In this document: positions 8,367 to 18,316 of the stretch, in pieces
Layout: every line of letters starts with the position of its first letter
Position numbering within the stretch: position 1 is the first letter of the stretch
NCBI GenBank assembly: GCA_023384455.1
Contig: JAHDWH010000017.1
Location: 2,084 to 45,747, forward strand
DNA: 43,664 nt
Origin: Caldilineaceae bacterium
Lineage (GTDB): Bacteria > Chloroflexota > Anaerolineae > Caldilineales > Caldilineaceae
Direction: 5' to 3'
Made by a program: the position numbers and the translations under genes
Notes under the pieces: model-generated
Databases searched by the model: none
Told to the model about the DNA's origin: nothing
The model's input: the letters and a program-made list of their open reading frames with translations, nothing else

Positions 8367-9833
8367 TTAGCCCGGCGCGCAGCGCAACACCACAGCTTCC
8401 CTGGCCGGCACTTCCACAGCCGACAACCCATCCGGCCCGACCCGATAACTCCCCTTGCCCCAGACCGCTTCAAAGAGACCCGTGGGACGGGCGAGCTTTT
8501 CCACGGGCAAATCCACCTGGGCGGCTTTCTTGCCTGCATTCATCACAACCACAAAGAGTTCCCCCGCCAGCTCGCGAACGAAAGCATAGAGATCGTTTTG
8601 GGCATAGAGCGTTTCGAAGCTCCCCGTACGCAGGGCGGGGTAGCGATGGCGCAGCCCGGTCGCTTGACGGTAAAAGGCCAGCAGGGCGTGATTCCATTCC
8701 GCTTCCCGCTGCCAGGGGAAAGCCCCCCGGCAGCCCGGATCGTGGCCGCCAGTCATGCCGATCTCACTCCCGTAGTAGACGCAGGGCGCGCCGGGGAGTG
8801 TCATTTGCAGCAGGACAGCCAGACGCAGCGCGCTCTCGTCTCCCTGCACCATCCAGAGGGTGCGGGCGGTGTCGTGGCTGTCCAGCAGATTGAGTTGGGA
8901 GAGGGTGATCTCCCAGGGGTTGGCGGCCAGCATTGCCTCGATACGCGCGGCAAAGGTGGGGGCATCGAGGATTTCCAAATCGAAACCGCCGGGCCGGTAG
9001 TCGGTCTGCAATGTCTCCTGGGCAAAGAAGCCCAGGGCGGTCCGGCTAAAGATGTAGTTCATCACCCCATCGAAGCGGTCGCCTTGCAGCCATTCAGCGG
9101 CTGTGTGCCAGATTTCTCCGGTCAAGTATGTCTGGGGGTTGGCCCTTTTGGTCACTCTGCGAAAATCCTGCCAGAAGGCCGGGTCAGCAATCTCCTCTGG
9201 CACATCCAGCCGCCAACCGTCCGCGCCGAATTCGATCCAATGGCGGGCGACATCGAGCAGATATTCCCGCACACCGGGATTTTTGATGTTGAATTTGGGC
9301 AGCGCGGCGATGTCCCACCAGGCCGCGTAGTTGATGGGGTGCTTATCGTCGTGTTGATAGGGGCGCAGGGGCCAGTCCTGCACCAGAAACCAGTCCACGT
9401 AGGGCGAATCCCCGCCACATTCCAGAATGTGATGAAAGGCCCAGAAACCCCGGCTGGCGTGATTGAATACACCGTCGATCACCACCCGCATTCCCCGCAG
9501 ATGGGCCGCATCGAGCAGTTCCCGAAAGGCGTCATTACCGCCCAGCAGGGGGTCAATCTGAAAAAAGTCGAAGGTGTGGTAGCGGTGGTTGGCTGCGGAG
9601 GCGAAGATGGGGTTCAGGTAGAGGGCGTTGACACCCAATTCCTGCAAGTAGTCCAATTTATCCACAATACCCCGGAGATCCCCCCCCTGGAAGCCCTGGG
9701 CTTCCGGGGCTGTGCCCCAGGGCTTAAGTGTGGTTCCCGAGATGGGTCGGGTACGGGAAGTGCGGGCAAAACGATCAGGGAAAATTTGATAAAAAAGCGC
9801 GTGTCGCACCCATTCGGGTGTAGAAATGGACAT
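8367..9833 (-). CDS. GH13 alpha-glycosidase (cyclomaltodextrinase/neopullulanase-like)
   Basis: A cytosolic 488-residue GH13 enzyme acting on alpha-1,4-glucans or malto-oligosaccharides. It opens with TPEWVRHALFYQIFPDRFA, typical of cyclomaltodextrinase, neopullulanase and maltogenic amylase catalytic barrels. All four conserved GH13 regions are seen: DGVFNH (I), GWRLDVPEE with the nucleophile Asp (II), GEIWH with the acid Glu (III) and LLDSHDTART with the transition-state Asp (IV). A C-terminal beta domain follows (FVVVMNAGKKAAQVDLP). The N-terminal starch-binding module common in neopullulanases is missing, and there is no signal peptide. ATG 9833 has GGAG ten bases upstream; the open frame continues 76 codons further but overlaps the divergent rtcA promoter and shows no domain. 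Exact specificity is uncertain. Confidence 0.92.
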   Translation of the reverse strand: MSISTPEWVRHALFYQIFPDRFARTSRTRPISGTTLKPWGTAPEAQGFQGGDLRGIVDKLDYLQELGVNALYLNPIFASAANHRYHTFDFFQIDPLLGGNDAFRELLDAAHLRGMRVVIDGVFNHASRGFWAFHHILECGGDSPYVDWFLVQDWPLRPYQHDDKHPINYAAWWDIAALPKFNIKNPGVREYLLDVARHWIEFGADGWRLDVPEEIADPAFWQDFRRVTKRANPQTYLTGEIWHTAAEWLQGDRFDGVMNYIFSRTALGFFAQETLQTDYRPGGFDLEILDAPTFAARIEAMLAANPWEITLSQLNLLDSHDTARTLWMVQGDESALRLAVLLQMTLPGAPCVYYGSEIGMTGGHDPGCRGAFPWQREAEWNHALLAFYRQATGLRHRYPALRTGSFETLYAQNDLYAFVRELAGELFVVVMNAGKKAAQVDLPVEKLARPTGLFEAVWGKGSYRVGPDGLSAVEVPAREAVVLRCAPG

Positions 9834-9977
9834 CCGGGCAATGCTCCAAAGCTGAAAGGAAGAGAAACGGAGAGGGGGTTTTCCCGTTTGGATTGTGACA
9901 TAGCCCGGCTGAGATGTCAATCCGAAATAGTCCGGTCGAATGGGACAACCGAAATAGCCGAACCGCTTTCGGGCAAA

Positions 9978-10005
9978 TAGACAAATCCAGCAGAAGCCGT
10001 ACAAT
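9978..10005 (+). promoter_or_regulatory. Putative sigma-70-type promoter of rtcA
   Basis: In the divergent gap between the GH13 gene and rtcA, TAGACA (9978-9983) and TACAAT (10000-10005) are separated by 16 bp. They lie about 50 bp before the rtcA ATG. The fit to -35/-10 consensus is good but untested. Confidence 0.4.
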
Positions 10006-10053
10006 AGATACAACGCATCGGGCGCAAGAGCTACACCAGGAAAATTGTCTGCT

Positions 10054-11124
10054 ATGACCATTCAGATCGACGGCTCGCTGGGCGAGGGAGGCGGCCAGAT
10101 AGTGCGCACGGCCCTGGCGCTTTCTGTCTTGACTGGCCTGTCCGTCCAAATTGACAACATCCGCGCCCGGCGGCGCAACCCGGGCCTGGCGCCGCAACAT
10201 CTGGCCGGGATAAAGGCGCTGGCGATGATCTGCGCGGCAGAGGTGAAAGGCGCGTCCCTCAACTCCAGCCGGGTGGACTTTGCGCCGGGCGCGCCTGCCC
10301 AGCCGGGGGACTATTTCTTCGACATTTCCCAACTCTCCGGCCAGGGCAGCGCCGGCGCGGTGACCCTTCTCCTGCAAAGCCTGCTCGGGCCCCTTCTTTT
10401 TGCCGGGGCCGAGAGCCGCCTGACCCTGCGCGGGGGCACCCACGTAGCCTGGAGTCCGCCCGCTGAGTATCTGCGGGATGTGCTGTTGCCCACCCTTGCG
10501 CCGACGGGCGTGGATGTATTGTGGGAATTGAACGCCTGGGGTTTCTATCCCGTGGGCGGAGGCGAAGCCCAGGTGACGATTCGGCCGGTGAGCCAGCCGC
10601 TGACGCCGGTACAATTGCTGGAGCGGGGAAAGCTGGAGAAGGTAATCGGCGCAGGCGTGGCCGCAGAACTGCCCGCCCACATCGCCCAGCGTATCAGCAG
10701 CCGGGCGACAAATGTGCTAAAGCAGGCCCAATTGCCCGCATCCATCACGCCGGAACGGGTGAAGAGCAAAGGGCCGGGCGCGGGGATTTTCCTCACCGCC
10801 CACTACGAAAATTGCCGGGCGGGATTTTCCGCGCTGGGCAAGCAGGGCAAGCCCTCGGATGCGGTGGCCGACGAAGCCTGCGAGGCCCTGCTCACCCACC
10901 ACATCGACGGCGCGGCGGTGGACCCCCATCTGGCGGATCAGATTCTCCTCTTTCTGGCCCTGGCCGCGGGCACATCCACCTTCCGCACTTCCCAGGTGAC
11001 CCAACACCTGATCACCAACGCCGATGTGATCCGGGCCTTTCTCCCAGCCCAAATCCACATCGACGGCGCAGAAGGCGCGCCGGGTCAGGTGACGGTTGCC
11101 GGTATCGGCCACACCTCCTGCTAA
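10054..11124 (+). CDS. rtcA: RNA 3'-terminal phosphate cyclase
   Basis: Converts an RNA 3'-phosphate to a 2',3'-cyclic phosphate using ATP, via an AMP-histidine intermediate. The 356-residue product matches family length. Diagnostic features are the N-terminal DGSLGEGGGQIVRTALALS, then RARRRNPGLAPQHL, GGTHVAWSPP, PVGGGEA, and the C-terminal DPHLADQILLFLALA, which contains the histidine adenylated in RtcA. ATG 10054 is used; an in-frame TTG at 10045 sits too close to CCAGG. In Enterobacteria rtcA accompanies the ligase rtcB and regulator rtcR; neither is present here. The gene is divergent from the GH13 gene. Its stop codon overlaps the stop of the convergent racemase gene. Confidence 0.95.
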   Translation: MTIQIDGSLGEGGGQIVRTALALSVLTGLSVQIDNIRARRRNPGLAPQHLAGIKALAMICAAEVKGASLNSSRVDFAPGAPAQPGDYFFDISQLSGQGSAGAVTLLLQSLLGPLLFAGAESRLTLRGGTHVAWSPPAEYLRDVLLPTLAPTGVDVLWELNAWGFYPVGGGEAQVTIRPVSQPLTPVQLLERGKLEKVIGAGVAAELPAHIAQRISSRATNVLKQAQLPASITPERVKSKGPGAGIFLTAHYENCRAGFSALGKQGKPSDAVADEACEALLTHHIDGAAVDPHLADQILLFLALAAGTSTFRTSQVTQHLITNADVIRAFLPAQIHIDGAEGAPGQVTVAGIGHTSC

Positions 11125-11846
11125 TCCCGCATCGCTTCCCGCACGGCCGCTTCTGCCAACGCCTGGCTGGAAGCCACCAGGGGTGCAGGCAGATCGCCCT
11201 CTTGCAGCGCCAGGGGAATCTCTGTGCAGCCCAGAATTAACGCCTGCGCGCCCCGCGCCAGCAGTTCTCCACCCACAGTCCCCAGCGTCTCCACCGCATA
11301 GGCGGTCACACCTGCGCTTTTGATTCCCTCGGCCCCGTAGATAGCGTCCATCATTCGTTCGATATCGTCCGCGGGTGGCTCTACTGGGATCAGACCTGCT
11401 TTGACCAGCGCTTGCTGATAGAGACCCACGGCTAACATCCCACTGGTCGCCATCACCCCCACCCGCTCCACGCCAGGTAGACTCGCAACCACCGCTTGCA
11501 CCGTCTCGCGAATCATATCCAGCAAACGAATCGGTGCGGCCGGGGCCAACCGGGGTAGAAAATAGTGGGCGGTGTTGCAGGGGATGGCGACGAAATCCGC
11601 GCCCATTGCTACCAGTTTTTTGATCCCGGCCTGCATCCGGGGAAGGGGGTCAGGACCGCCGTGCAAAATGGCCTGGGTGCGATCCGGGATCAGGGGATCG
11701 TTGACAATCAGCACCGGCAGATGCTCCTGATCCTTGCGGGCAGGGGTGGCCCGGACAATGCGGTCGAAGAGATCAACCGTAGCGGCTGATCCCATACCGC
11801 CCAGAATACCGATAGTGCGTGGCGAAAGGGGATAGAGTCTGGACAT
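11121..11846 (-). CDS. Aspartate/glutamate racemase family protein
   Basis: A 241-residue PLP-independent racemase of the Asp/Glu family, which inverts the alpha carbon with two cysteines. It has the N-terminal TIGILGGMGSAATVDLFDRI, the first catalytic cysteine Cys90 in AIPCNTAHYF and the second, Cys207, in ILGCTEIPLAL. The GGMGS and NTAHYF patterns favour aspartate racemase (YgeA type) over MurI. ATG 11846 has AGGAG upstream; the frame runs 48 codons further but that part is antisense to the end of the giant gene region and shows no homology. It is the gene immediately downstream of the exported protein at 11911. D-aspartate could serve in peptidoglycan cross-bridges, but that is speculation. 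Confidence 0.92.
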   Translation of the reverse strand: MSRLYPLSPRTIGILGGMGSAATVDLFDRIVRATPARKDQEHLPVLIVNDPLIPDRTQAILHGGPDPLPRMQAGIKKLVAMGADFVAIPCNTAHYFLPRLAPAAPIRLLDMIRETVQAVVASLPGVERVGVMATSGMLAVGLYQQALVKAGLIPVEPPADDIERMMDAIYGAEGIKSAGVTAYAVETLGTVGGELLARGAQALILGCTEIPLALQEGDLPAPLVASSQALAEAAVREAMRD

Positions 11847-11910
11847 CGAACGCTTATTCTCCTGACGAAAGGGGAAGGGCTGTTGCCCTTCCCATTGATT
11901 ATTGAGCCGT

Positions 11911-14900
11911 TTACGGTCCACAACTTTCCACGCCCACCCCATCCGCATAGAGAAGTGCCTTGCCGCCGCTGCCGTTGTTATAGACCCCAAAGCGCACAGT
12001 AATCCGCTTGCCTTTCAGCGCCGTCAGATCGTAGCTGACGCTCTCCCACACCTGGCCGTTCTGACGGTTCTGGAAGATCTTCTCGGTTGTGCCACCGGCT
12101 ACCTCGACCCACAGATATTGAAAATCGCTGTCCGCGGCTGTGCTGCCCCGCCAGACCTGGGCCGAAAAGGTAATCTTCCCGGCGTTGGTGGGAAGGGTCA
12201 GGCTTTGGGTGGCCTCGCTGTAGCTGTAGGTGTTGACGCCGTTGGCCGGAATGCCCGCGCGCAGACTGCGCGCCCCGGCATAGACCTGCTCTGTGCTGTA
12301 GGCGGCTGGATAGGCGGTGTTGGCCAGAGCCCATCCAGCGCTCTCCTCAAAGCCGCCGTTGACCAGAAGCTGCTGGCAACTGGACGGGGTGGCCGAGGGT
12401 GTCGGCGTAACCGTCGGCGTATCAGATGGGGTGACGGTTGGGGTGACGGTTGGGATGACGGTTGGCGTCCCGGTCGGCGTAACGGTCTCTGTCGCGCTGG
12501 GTGTGCCGGTCGGCGTGCCGGTGGGTGTGCTTGTCTCGGTGGGGGAGAGTGTGGGTGTTGGCGTCGCTGTCTCCGTTGACGTGGGGGTGACGGTCGGTGT
12601 GCCAGTCGGAGTGGCCGTTTCCGTCGCCAGAATGACAACAGTCGATGTGCCTGTCGGGCTGGCGGTCGGCGTCGGCGTCGCTGTTGGCGTAACAGAGCCG
12701 ACCGGCGTGGGTGTTGGCGTTGGCGTGGCAAGCGCTTCCACATAATCGAAAAAGCTGAAGGGAAGCAGGAATACCCCGTCCTCCCCGTTGAGGTAGACGC
12801 TGGCCGGGAAGATGGCCTGAAAATCAACCGGCTTTGCGGTGTAGGGATAGCCGGTGGCAGTCCAGGGGCCGCTCTCTGCCGCGGGCGGCCCGAAGAAGAG
12901 TCCCTTATCTGTAGCGGCCAGGATGCCGGTTTCGCGCTGCACATTACTTTCATACGGGTAGAAAGCGCGCACCCGTGCCCCATTCAGATTTTCGCTGCGG
13001 CGCTGCCAGCTTGCGCCGTTGTCCGCCGAAAGCCAGACGCTATTTTCGTCGGCCAGATAGATGCTTGGGGTGACTGTCTCTATGCCCTGGAAGACGAAAA
13101 GCGTCTGTGGCTGGCCCATCCCCACAGGGGTAATCTCCACCCATTCGCCCACCGCCCCGTTCTGGCTGTTATAGGCCGCCCGGTAGAGGAAGGGATCGCC
13201 CGCGCCGTCGCGCCCCGCGGCGTAGAGGATGACACCTTCCGAATTGTAGAGGGCCAGATGCTGCGCGCCCACAGCCAGAGGCCAGCCCAACTGCGCCGGA
13301 GAACGCCAGGTATTTCCGCCATCCGAACTGATACCGGGACCGGCGCAGGTGGCAGCAAAGACAAAGTTGGCCTGACCGAAGATCGATGTGACCGGCTGGC
13401 GGGCGGTGTCGCTGACCACTTCCGTCCAACTCAGCCCCTTATCGTTGCTGCGATAGAAGCCGTTGTCGTCGGCAGTGCAGAGCGCGCCATCCCAGGCCAG
13501 GCGCGGTCCACTGTACAGCGCTGCGATGCTGTCGGCCTCGGATTGAGCCAGAACAAACTCCGTCCGCTGGGGGTTTTCGGTCACCAGCCGCCATGCCCAG
13601 ACGGGTTCGCCGTTTTCCAGGGCCATCTCAAAGGCAGAGAGCGCGCCCCCGTCGGTCAGGGAGAGGCCGGCAAAGCCGATCTGCTGGGGTGAATTTACCC
13701 CGTAGATATGCCGGACGATCTGGCCGTCGGGCAGCCGCGCGCTGCCCACAGGCAGGTGGGCGGGCGAATAGAGCGCGGGCAGCCATTCCCCCTCCTCCAG
13801 ACCGCCCTGCCAGCGGTAGAGTTGAATGTCACCGCTGCTCAGATTGATGAGACTCACCCAATTCAAATCCAGCAGAAGCGGAAAGAGGCCCGGCCCGAAG
13901 TCGTGTACGATCTCCCAAAAGGCAGTGGGACCCTCCCGATTGAGCCGATAGATGCGGCCATCGCTGCTGCCCACACGGGTTTCCAGCCCGGTTGCCAGGG
14001 AGCGGTAGAGCAGACTGCCCGGAATGCCACCGGGCGTATAGGCGATGGCCGCCCCTGGCACGACGGAAAGCTCGCTCCACTCGCTCTGATCGCTGCTCCG
14101 CTCCCAAAGCACATAGTGTCCATCCCGCAGCGTAAGCACCTGCTGGGCTGTAGTCCAGGCGGAAACAGGCGAAGCCACCGTTCCCTCCAATCCGGCGGAA
14201 TCGTCCTGCCAGGTGACGCCGCCATCGACGCTAACGGAAATCCGATCTGGCTGGGCGTCGGTCGTACGCCAGATAGAAGCGAACATCGAACCGATGAGAC
14301 GCGTGGGTGTTTCACTGATCCGCCGCCAGCGGAAACTCTTGTCCCGCAGATAGATGCCCTGATCCGTGGCGGCCAGTGTGCCATCCCGACCGGCGGCGAT
14401 GGAGCGCACCTGTAGCGCCGGGTCCAGGGGAAAGGGTTCCGCGGCATCGTCCGGGCGTAGCTGGCCCGTTGGGTCGAGATACCAGATGTGTTCAGCCTGC
14501 ATTGCTCTGCCCAATGGCCCGCCCAACAAGGGAAATGGAGGCGAGATGGGGGACGTGGCTACGGGTGTGGGCGTGGGCGTAGCTGTGGGCGTAGGGGTTG
14601 CCGTGGCGGTGGGCGGTGGTGGGTCTTTGCGGACAAGCGGGATGTAGACCGCTTGTTCTGATGAAGGACAAACAAAAAGATAGGCATCGTCGATCTGGAA
14701 GAGAGTGGACACTCTCTTTGTCTCAGCTACTCCACCAAACCAGACCCGCACGCCCTGACCGGACAGACCGGTCAATGGGTAAATGCGCTTTGTCCAGTCG
14801 TGGGCGGAATCAATTTCTGCCAGGGCTGTCAAAAGTTCATCCGTGTCGGCGCTGCGTATCTGGAGCAGAGCGGTTTGCAGCGGACCTGTATGATTGGCGC

Positions 14901-17148
14901 TCTCAGCTTTCAGCTTTGTGTATACGTGCAGAAAAAAATCGCCCTGTTCTGGCAGAAAGAGTGTCTGGTAGATAGCAGAAAGACCGGGTTGATCGGGACG
15001 CAGGGAAAGAACACCGATGTAAGGCTCGCTTACCCAATCGTCTGAGCCGGTGTATCCGACATAACCAGTCCCTACTGTTTTCCAGAAATCTCCAAAGGGC
15101 TGTAAATCAGAGGCCATAAGATACGATTGACACCTATCTGTCGGGAGGGTAGGGAGAGGCGTTGGGGTGAGCGTGGCTGTGGGTGCTGGCGTTGCGGTAA
15201 CAGTCGGCTGGCCTGGCGGCACGCAATGGGTCAGCCGCACATCGTCCAGATAGAATTCGGAGAGATAGTATTCAGTGATGGTATTGCCAGCCGGGGTGAT
15301 CCCACCGATGCGCAGGCGCACGTCCTGTTGCGCGGGCCAGGTAAACGCTATCTGCTCGTACTTCCAGAGATCCAATGGCCGCTGCTCCACAGGCGATGTC
15401 CAGAGCATTTTGAGAATTTCGCCGCTGGTTGGGTCTACCAGCGCCGCGGTGAGCGGCTCAGGCACTCCCTGAACCCAACGCACCCAACGCATATCAAAGG
15501 TGATCTCGCCGGCAGGCAAGCGCAGATTTTGCTCGACAAAGGCGCTGCCCTCGATATCCGCCCGGCCCTGGCGCAGTCGGACTACGAAAAGTCCGTCCGC
15601 ACCCAGGGACGGGCTATTCACAACCTCGGCCTGATCGTGTCCCGTTGCCAGCAGTCGCCAGGCCCCGTATTCAAAACTGGGATTGTCGAGGAGTTGCCGG
15701 CACCCCTCCACCGGCGTTGGCGTGAGTGTTGGTGTGTGGGTCGGGGTAAAGGTAGGCGTAGCTGTCGGTGTGACGGTAGAGGTAGGCAGGGGAGGTTGAC
15801 AGGTGGCATTGCTAAACTCGTCGGAGCCGATATCATAAAGAAAGCTGCCGTTATTGTCGCCGTCACACATCCGGCTTTCGAAGTCGAAATCCCTGGGCAC
15901 ATAAGCCAGATTCTGGGCTTTGTCGATGGCCGGGCTGCCCGCTTTCAGGTGAAAGTCACCTTTGTTCAGATCGACAAAGCGGGGGTCTGCCTGCACATTG
16001 CCGTTCTTGCCAACGGGATTGGGCAATCCCTCGACATTCTTGCCATTTTGCCAGAAGAGATTGTTCTCCACTCGTCGGAAGTTACCCTCGGCGCGAAAGT
16101 CGTAGAGACCAATTTCCGCATAGCCAACTATATTGTTGAGTACATGAATGTGTGAGCCGGAGGCTTCCCCGCTGAGGTAGATGCCGGCATTGCTGCCAAG
16201 TATTGTGTTGTTGGCAAGGATCAGCGATCCGATGGGCAGGATGCGGGTATTCACCAGCCAATTGTTTGTAATGAAATGGAGGTCGGTGGTTGGACTATTG
16301 AACCGATCGTGCAATTCGAGCCGGGGGAATTGGGATGTGTTGTTGAAAAAATTGTCCGCAAAGATATTGGCGTCCACAATGAATTTGTGGCTGGTAGTCT
16401 CATTGATGCCCAGCACATTGCCAAAAAAGAGATTGCCGACAATTGTGATCCCACCGGTCACGATCAGAGCATCCCAGTAGTTTTCCACCACACTATTGAC
16501 GATAATGGCCTGTTCCGCGTTAAAAATGCGAATGGCATCATCGCCAGAAGATCGAAGCGCTGAACCCGTATATTTGACAATAATGCGGTTGAAGATGGGT
16601 GACGCATTCGCACACTCGATCACACCCTCGCTAAAGTTGGAGATGGAATCAACGGTCAGATCCTGCAATATCCCTTCATCGGCGCAGGCGACGGAGGGCT
16701 TCGTCTCCGCCTGAATGATCACATCTTCGGGGTCTCCTGCCCCCACAACAGCCACCCGAGCCTTCATCGAAATGGCTTCGCGATAAAGACCAGGACTCAC
16801 CAGCACCACATCCTCCGTTTCCGCAGCGTTAATCCCATCCTGAATCGTCTGAAAAGGCTGGGCTGCGCTCCCGTCCCCACCCGGCGCGGCGTTGACATCC
16901 ACATAAAGCGTGCGCCCGGTTGCCATCCGGGGAAGCAACCCGGCCAGCCTCTCCGGCTGCCGGTTCTCCTGCCACTGTTGGCGCAAGAGGGCGGGATCAG
17001 CAGAGAAGGGGACAGGGATGGGCGGGACGGCTGTCCCAGGGGTCGGCGCGGGGTCGGTCGCGGTCAGGGGCAGGGGATTCAGACTGGACAGCAGAAAAGT
17101 CAGAGCGAAGAGAAGAAAAACAGTGGAACGAAATGGCGGGAGAGCCAT
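11911..17148 (-). CDS. Giant exported modular protein: beta-helix, three Cys-bracketed modules, BNR-like propeller
   Basis: A 1745-residue predicted secreted protein. Residues 1-30 are a signal peptide ([21 protein letters not shown]). Residues about 79-450 form a right-handed beta-helix of pectate-lyase/DUF1565 style ([16 protein letters not shown], then [11 protein letters not shown] and many N-rich coils). Thr-Pro linkers (about 453-482, 642-669, 840-870, 1472-1589) separate the rest. Modules near 482-641, 673-827 and 1591-1745 look like jelly-roll carbohydrate-binding folds, each starting and ending with a cysteine (CRQLL, CQSYL, CQQLL at the starts). Residues 870-1470 have BNR/photosystem-II-like propeller repeats ([32 protein letters not shown]). 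There is no sortase motif or C-terminal anchor. AAGGGG precedes the ATG. It is probably a surface or polysaccharide-binding protein; catalytic activity is not evident. Confidence 0.85.
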   Translation of the reverse strand: MALPPFRSTVFLLFALTFLLSSLNPLPLTATDPAPTPGTAVPPIPVPFSADPALLRQQWQENRQPERLAGLLPRMATGRTLYVDVNAAPGGDGSAAQPFQTIQDGINAAETEDVVLVSPGLYREAISMKARVAVVGAGDPEDVIIQAETKPSVACADEGILQDLTVDSISNFSEGVIECANASPIFNRIIVKYTGSALRSSGDDAIRIFNAEQAIIVNSVVENYWDALIVTGGITIVGNLFFGNVLGINETTSHKFIVDANIFADNFFNNTSQFPRLELHDRFNSPTTDLHFITNNWLVNTRILPIGSLILANNTILGSNAGIYLSGEASGSHIHVLNNIVGYAEIGLYDFRAEGNFRRVENNLFWQNGKNVEGLPNPVGKNGNVQADPRFVDLNKGDFHLKAGSPAIDKAQNLAYVPRDFDFESRMCDGDNNGSFLYDIGSDEFSNATCQPPLPTSTVTPTATPTFTPTHTPTLTPTPVEGCRQLLDNPSFEYGAWRLLATGHDQAEVVNSPSLGADGLFVVRLRQGRADIEGSAFVEQNLRLPAGEITFDMRWVRWVQGVPEPLTAALVDPTSGEILKMLWTSPVEQRPLDLWKYEQIAFTWPAQQDVRLRIGGITPAGNTITEYYLSEFYLDDVRLTHCVPPGQPTVTATPAPTATLTPTPLPTLPTDRCQSYLMASDLQPFGDFWKTVGTGYVGYTGSDDWVSEPYIGVLSLRPDQPGLSAIYQTLFLPEQGDFFLHVYTKLKAESANHTGPLQTALLQIRSADTDELLTALAEIDSAHDWTKRIYPLTGLSGQGVRVWFGGVAETKRVSTLFQIDDAYLFVCPSSEQAVYIPLVRKDPPPPTATATPTPTATPTPTPVATSPISPPFPLLGGPLGRAMQAEHIWYLDPTGQLRPDDAAEPFPLDPALQVRSIAAGRDGTLAATDQGIYLRDKSFRWRRISETPTRLIGSMFASIWRTTDAQPDRISVSVDGGVTWQDDSAGLEGTVASPVSAWTTAQQVLTLRDGHYVLWERSSDQSEWSELSVVPGAAIAYTPGGIPGSLLYRSLATGLETRVGSSDGRIYRLNREGPTAFWEIVHDFGPGLFPLLLDLNWVSLINLSSGDIQLYRWQGGLEEGEWLPALYSPAHLPVGSARLPDGQIVRHIYGVNSPQQIGFAGLSLTDGGALSAFEMALENGEPVWAWRLVTENPQRTEFVLAQSEADSIAALYSGPRLAWDGALCTADDNGFYRSNDKGLSWTEVVSDTARQPVTSIFGQANFVFAATCAGPGISSDGGNTWRSPAQLGWPLAVGAQHLALYNSEGVILYAAGRDGAGDPFLYRAAYNSQNGAVGEWVEITPVGMGQPQTLFVFQGIETVTPSIYLADENSVWLSADNGASWQRRSENLNGARVRAFYPYESNVQRETGILAATDKGLFFGPPAAESGPWTATGYPYTAKPVDFQAIFPASVYLNGEDGVFLLPFSFFDYVEALATPTPTPTPVGSVTPTATPTPTASPTGTSTVVILATETATPTGTPTVTPTSTETATPTPTLSPTETSTPTGTPTGTPSATETVTPTGTPTVIPTVTPTVTPSDTPTVTPTPSATPSSCQQLLVNGGFEESAGWALANTAYPAAYSTEQVYAGARSLRAGIPANGVNTYSYSEATQSLTLPTNAGKITFSAQVWRGSTAADSDFQYLWVEVAGGTTEKIFQNRQNGQVWESVSYDLTALKGKRITVRFGVYNNGSGGKALLYADGVGVESCGP

Positions 17149-17282
17149 ATTTCACCCCTTGTGCAGATTGCATTAATAACAAGTCAGAAATATAACGATT
17201 TGATTATTTGATTATCCCACTCTTTTTGTCTTTTTTCTGGACGATTGACCTACGACAATAACTATAGGCGAAAATCCAATCC

Positions 17283-17314
17283 AAAACAAACGCCCGAACC
17301 GGATGGTTCGGGCG
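17283..17314 (-). terminator. Intrinsic terminator after the osmC gene
   Basis: Perfect 10-bp arms CGCCCGAACC (17291-17300) and GGTTCGGGCG (17305-17314) with a 4-base loop. On the minus strand the stem is followed by TTTGTTTT. It sits 37 bp past the OsmC stop codon. The rest of 17149-17350 is AT-rich and probably holds the promoter of the giant gene; no gene is seen. Confidence 0.8.
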
Positions 17315-17350
17315 CAAGCACGTCTCTCTACAGGTATACGATATTGTCTG

Positions 17351-17770
17351 CTAGACCATCTTCGCGTCCAGCGTCACCGTCTCCACCGCGGCCAGGGCTT
17401 TGGAGATGGGACACTTGGCTTTGGCTTCGGCGGCCAATTCGGCGAAGCGCTCGGCAGAGACGCCCTCCACATCTGCCTCGCAGACCAGATCGATGCGGGC
17501 GATGGTGGGGCCGGCTTCCAGATGGACGGCGGCGGTGGTGGTGACCCGCTTGGGCGGCGTATTGTTGCCGGTGAGCAACGCGGAGAGGAACATCGAATAG
17601 CAGCCGGCGTGGGCTGCGCCGATCAGCTCCTCCGGGTTGGTGCCTTCACCGCTCTCGAAGCGGGAGGCAAAGGTGAAGGGGCCTTCGTAGTGGCCGGCCC
17701 CGATGGTCATTGTGCCCGCGCCCTCTTTCAGGGTGCCCTTCCAGGTAGCGGTCGAATTGCGAATAGACAT
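17351..17770 (-). CDS. OsmC-family peroxiredoxin (organic hydroperoxide reductase)
   Basis: A 139-residue OsmC/Ohr-type peroxidase that detoxifies organic hydroperoxides with two cysteines. Cys57 in AAHAGCYSMFLS is the peroxidatic cysteine and Cys120 in AKAKCPISKAL the resolving one. The N-terminal ATWKGTLKEGAGTM and FTFASRFESGEGTNPEELIGAA are closer to OsmC than to Ohr (Ohr has a different core around its first Cys). AAGGAG lies nine bases before the ATG. It is a single-gene transcript: a terminator follows at 17283-17314, and the upstream gap 17771-18316 has no co-directional gene close by. No OhrR-type regulator is present. Confidence 0.93.
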   Translation of the reverse strand: MSIRNSTATWKGTLKEGAGTMTIGAGHYEGPFTFASRFESGEGTNPEELIGAAHAGCYSMFLSALLTGNNTPPKRVTTTAAVHLEAGPTIARIDLVCEADVEGVSAERFAELAAEAKAKCPISKALAAVETVTLDAKMV

Positions 17771-17901
17771 AAAAAAGTCTCCTTCAAATAGGGTAGGCTC
17801 GAAAATTCACTTGTGGCAGTTGCCTGCTCGTAAAGTAACATTGGCAGGTGGGTTCTGTCAATTCATCCGTGCGGAGACGTGAAGAGATGAAACGTGAAGA
17901 G

Positions 17902-17940
17902 GTGAAACGTGAGATCACGTGACGACACCTCACGTTTCAC
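17902..17940. repeat. Inverted repeat upstream of osmC
   Basis: Arms GTGAAACGTGAG (17902-17913) and CTCACGTTTCAC (17929-17940) with a 15-base loop containing TCACGTGA. The left arm is preceded by a partial direct repeat (ATGAAACGTGAAGAG) and the right arm is followed by GTTTC. This looks like an intergenic palindromic repeat; it is not a match to parS. Confidence 0.6.
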
Positions 17941-18018
17941 GTTTCAACAGATTGGCCGACCGACTAACGCTTGTGCGTTCGTTAAATGTACGCCCAATGT
18001 CACTACCCAAAAAATTCT

Positions 18019-18112
18019 GATGAATTGTGTGCGCGCCCTGCTGCATCAGCCGCAACTGCTCTTTCTGGACGAACCGACCACTGGCCTGGACCCAGCGAAT
18101 GGGCGCAAGATA
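18019..18112 (+). pseudogene. Relic of an ABC-transporter ATPase (Walker B/D-loop fragment)
   Basis: A short reading frame encodes [13 protein letters not shown] followed by [18 protein letters not shown]. This is the helix, Walker B motif (LLFLDEP) and D-loop (GLDP) of an ABC ATPase, of the type found in ABC-2 drug/antibiotic exporters. The Walker A and signature motifs are missing upstream, and homology stops abruptly after RKI, ending at a TGA a few codons on. It sits in the 546-bp gap between osmC and the sigma-factor gene and has no ribosome-binding site. I read it as the remains of a deleted gene. Confidence 0.7.
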
Positions 18113-18231
18113 AGAGCGGATAGTTACGGAAAAGGCTGAATTTTCCTCGCTTGACAAGGTGACAAAATGTCAGTTTATGCCCGTGTCGAGTATAGCTGCT
18201 GCCGAAGACGGCCCGATTGCTGCAGAAGAGA

Positions 18232-18272
18232 GAAGGGTGAAACGGGAGAGAGTCGCTCCCGTTTCACCCTTC
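18232..18272 (-). terminator. Hairpin terminator after the sigma-factor gene
   Basis: Perfect 17-bp arms (GAAGGGTGAAACGGGAG, 18232-18248, and its complement 18256-18272) with a 7-base loop, 44 bp past the stop of rpoD. The following minus-strand bases are CTCTCTTCTG, pyrimidine-rich but without a long T run, so termination strength is uncertain. Confidence 0.6.
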
Positions 18273-18316
18273 CCCTTTCACTATCCGTAGCAGAGCTTAG
18301 CCTGCTCGTCGCTCAC

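Noticed and set aside
12317..12745. Val/Gly-rich plus-strand frame
   Set aside because: Antisense of the Thr-Pro linker of the giant exported protein; composition follows from the simple repeat.
17886..17952. Second parS site near TCACGTGA
   Set aside because: The flanks do not form the 16-bp parS palindrome; it is part of a different inverted repeat.
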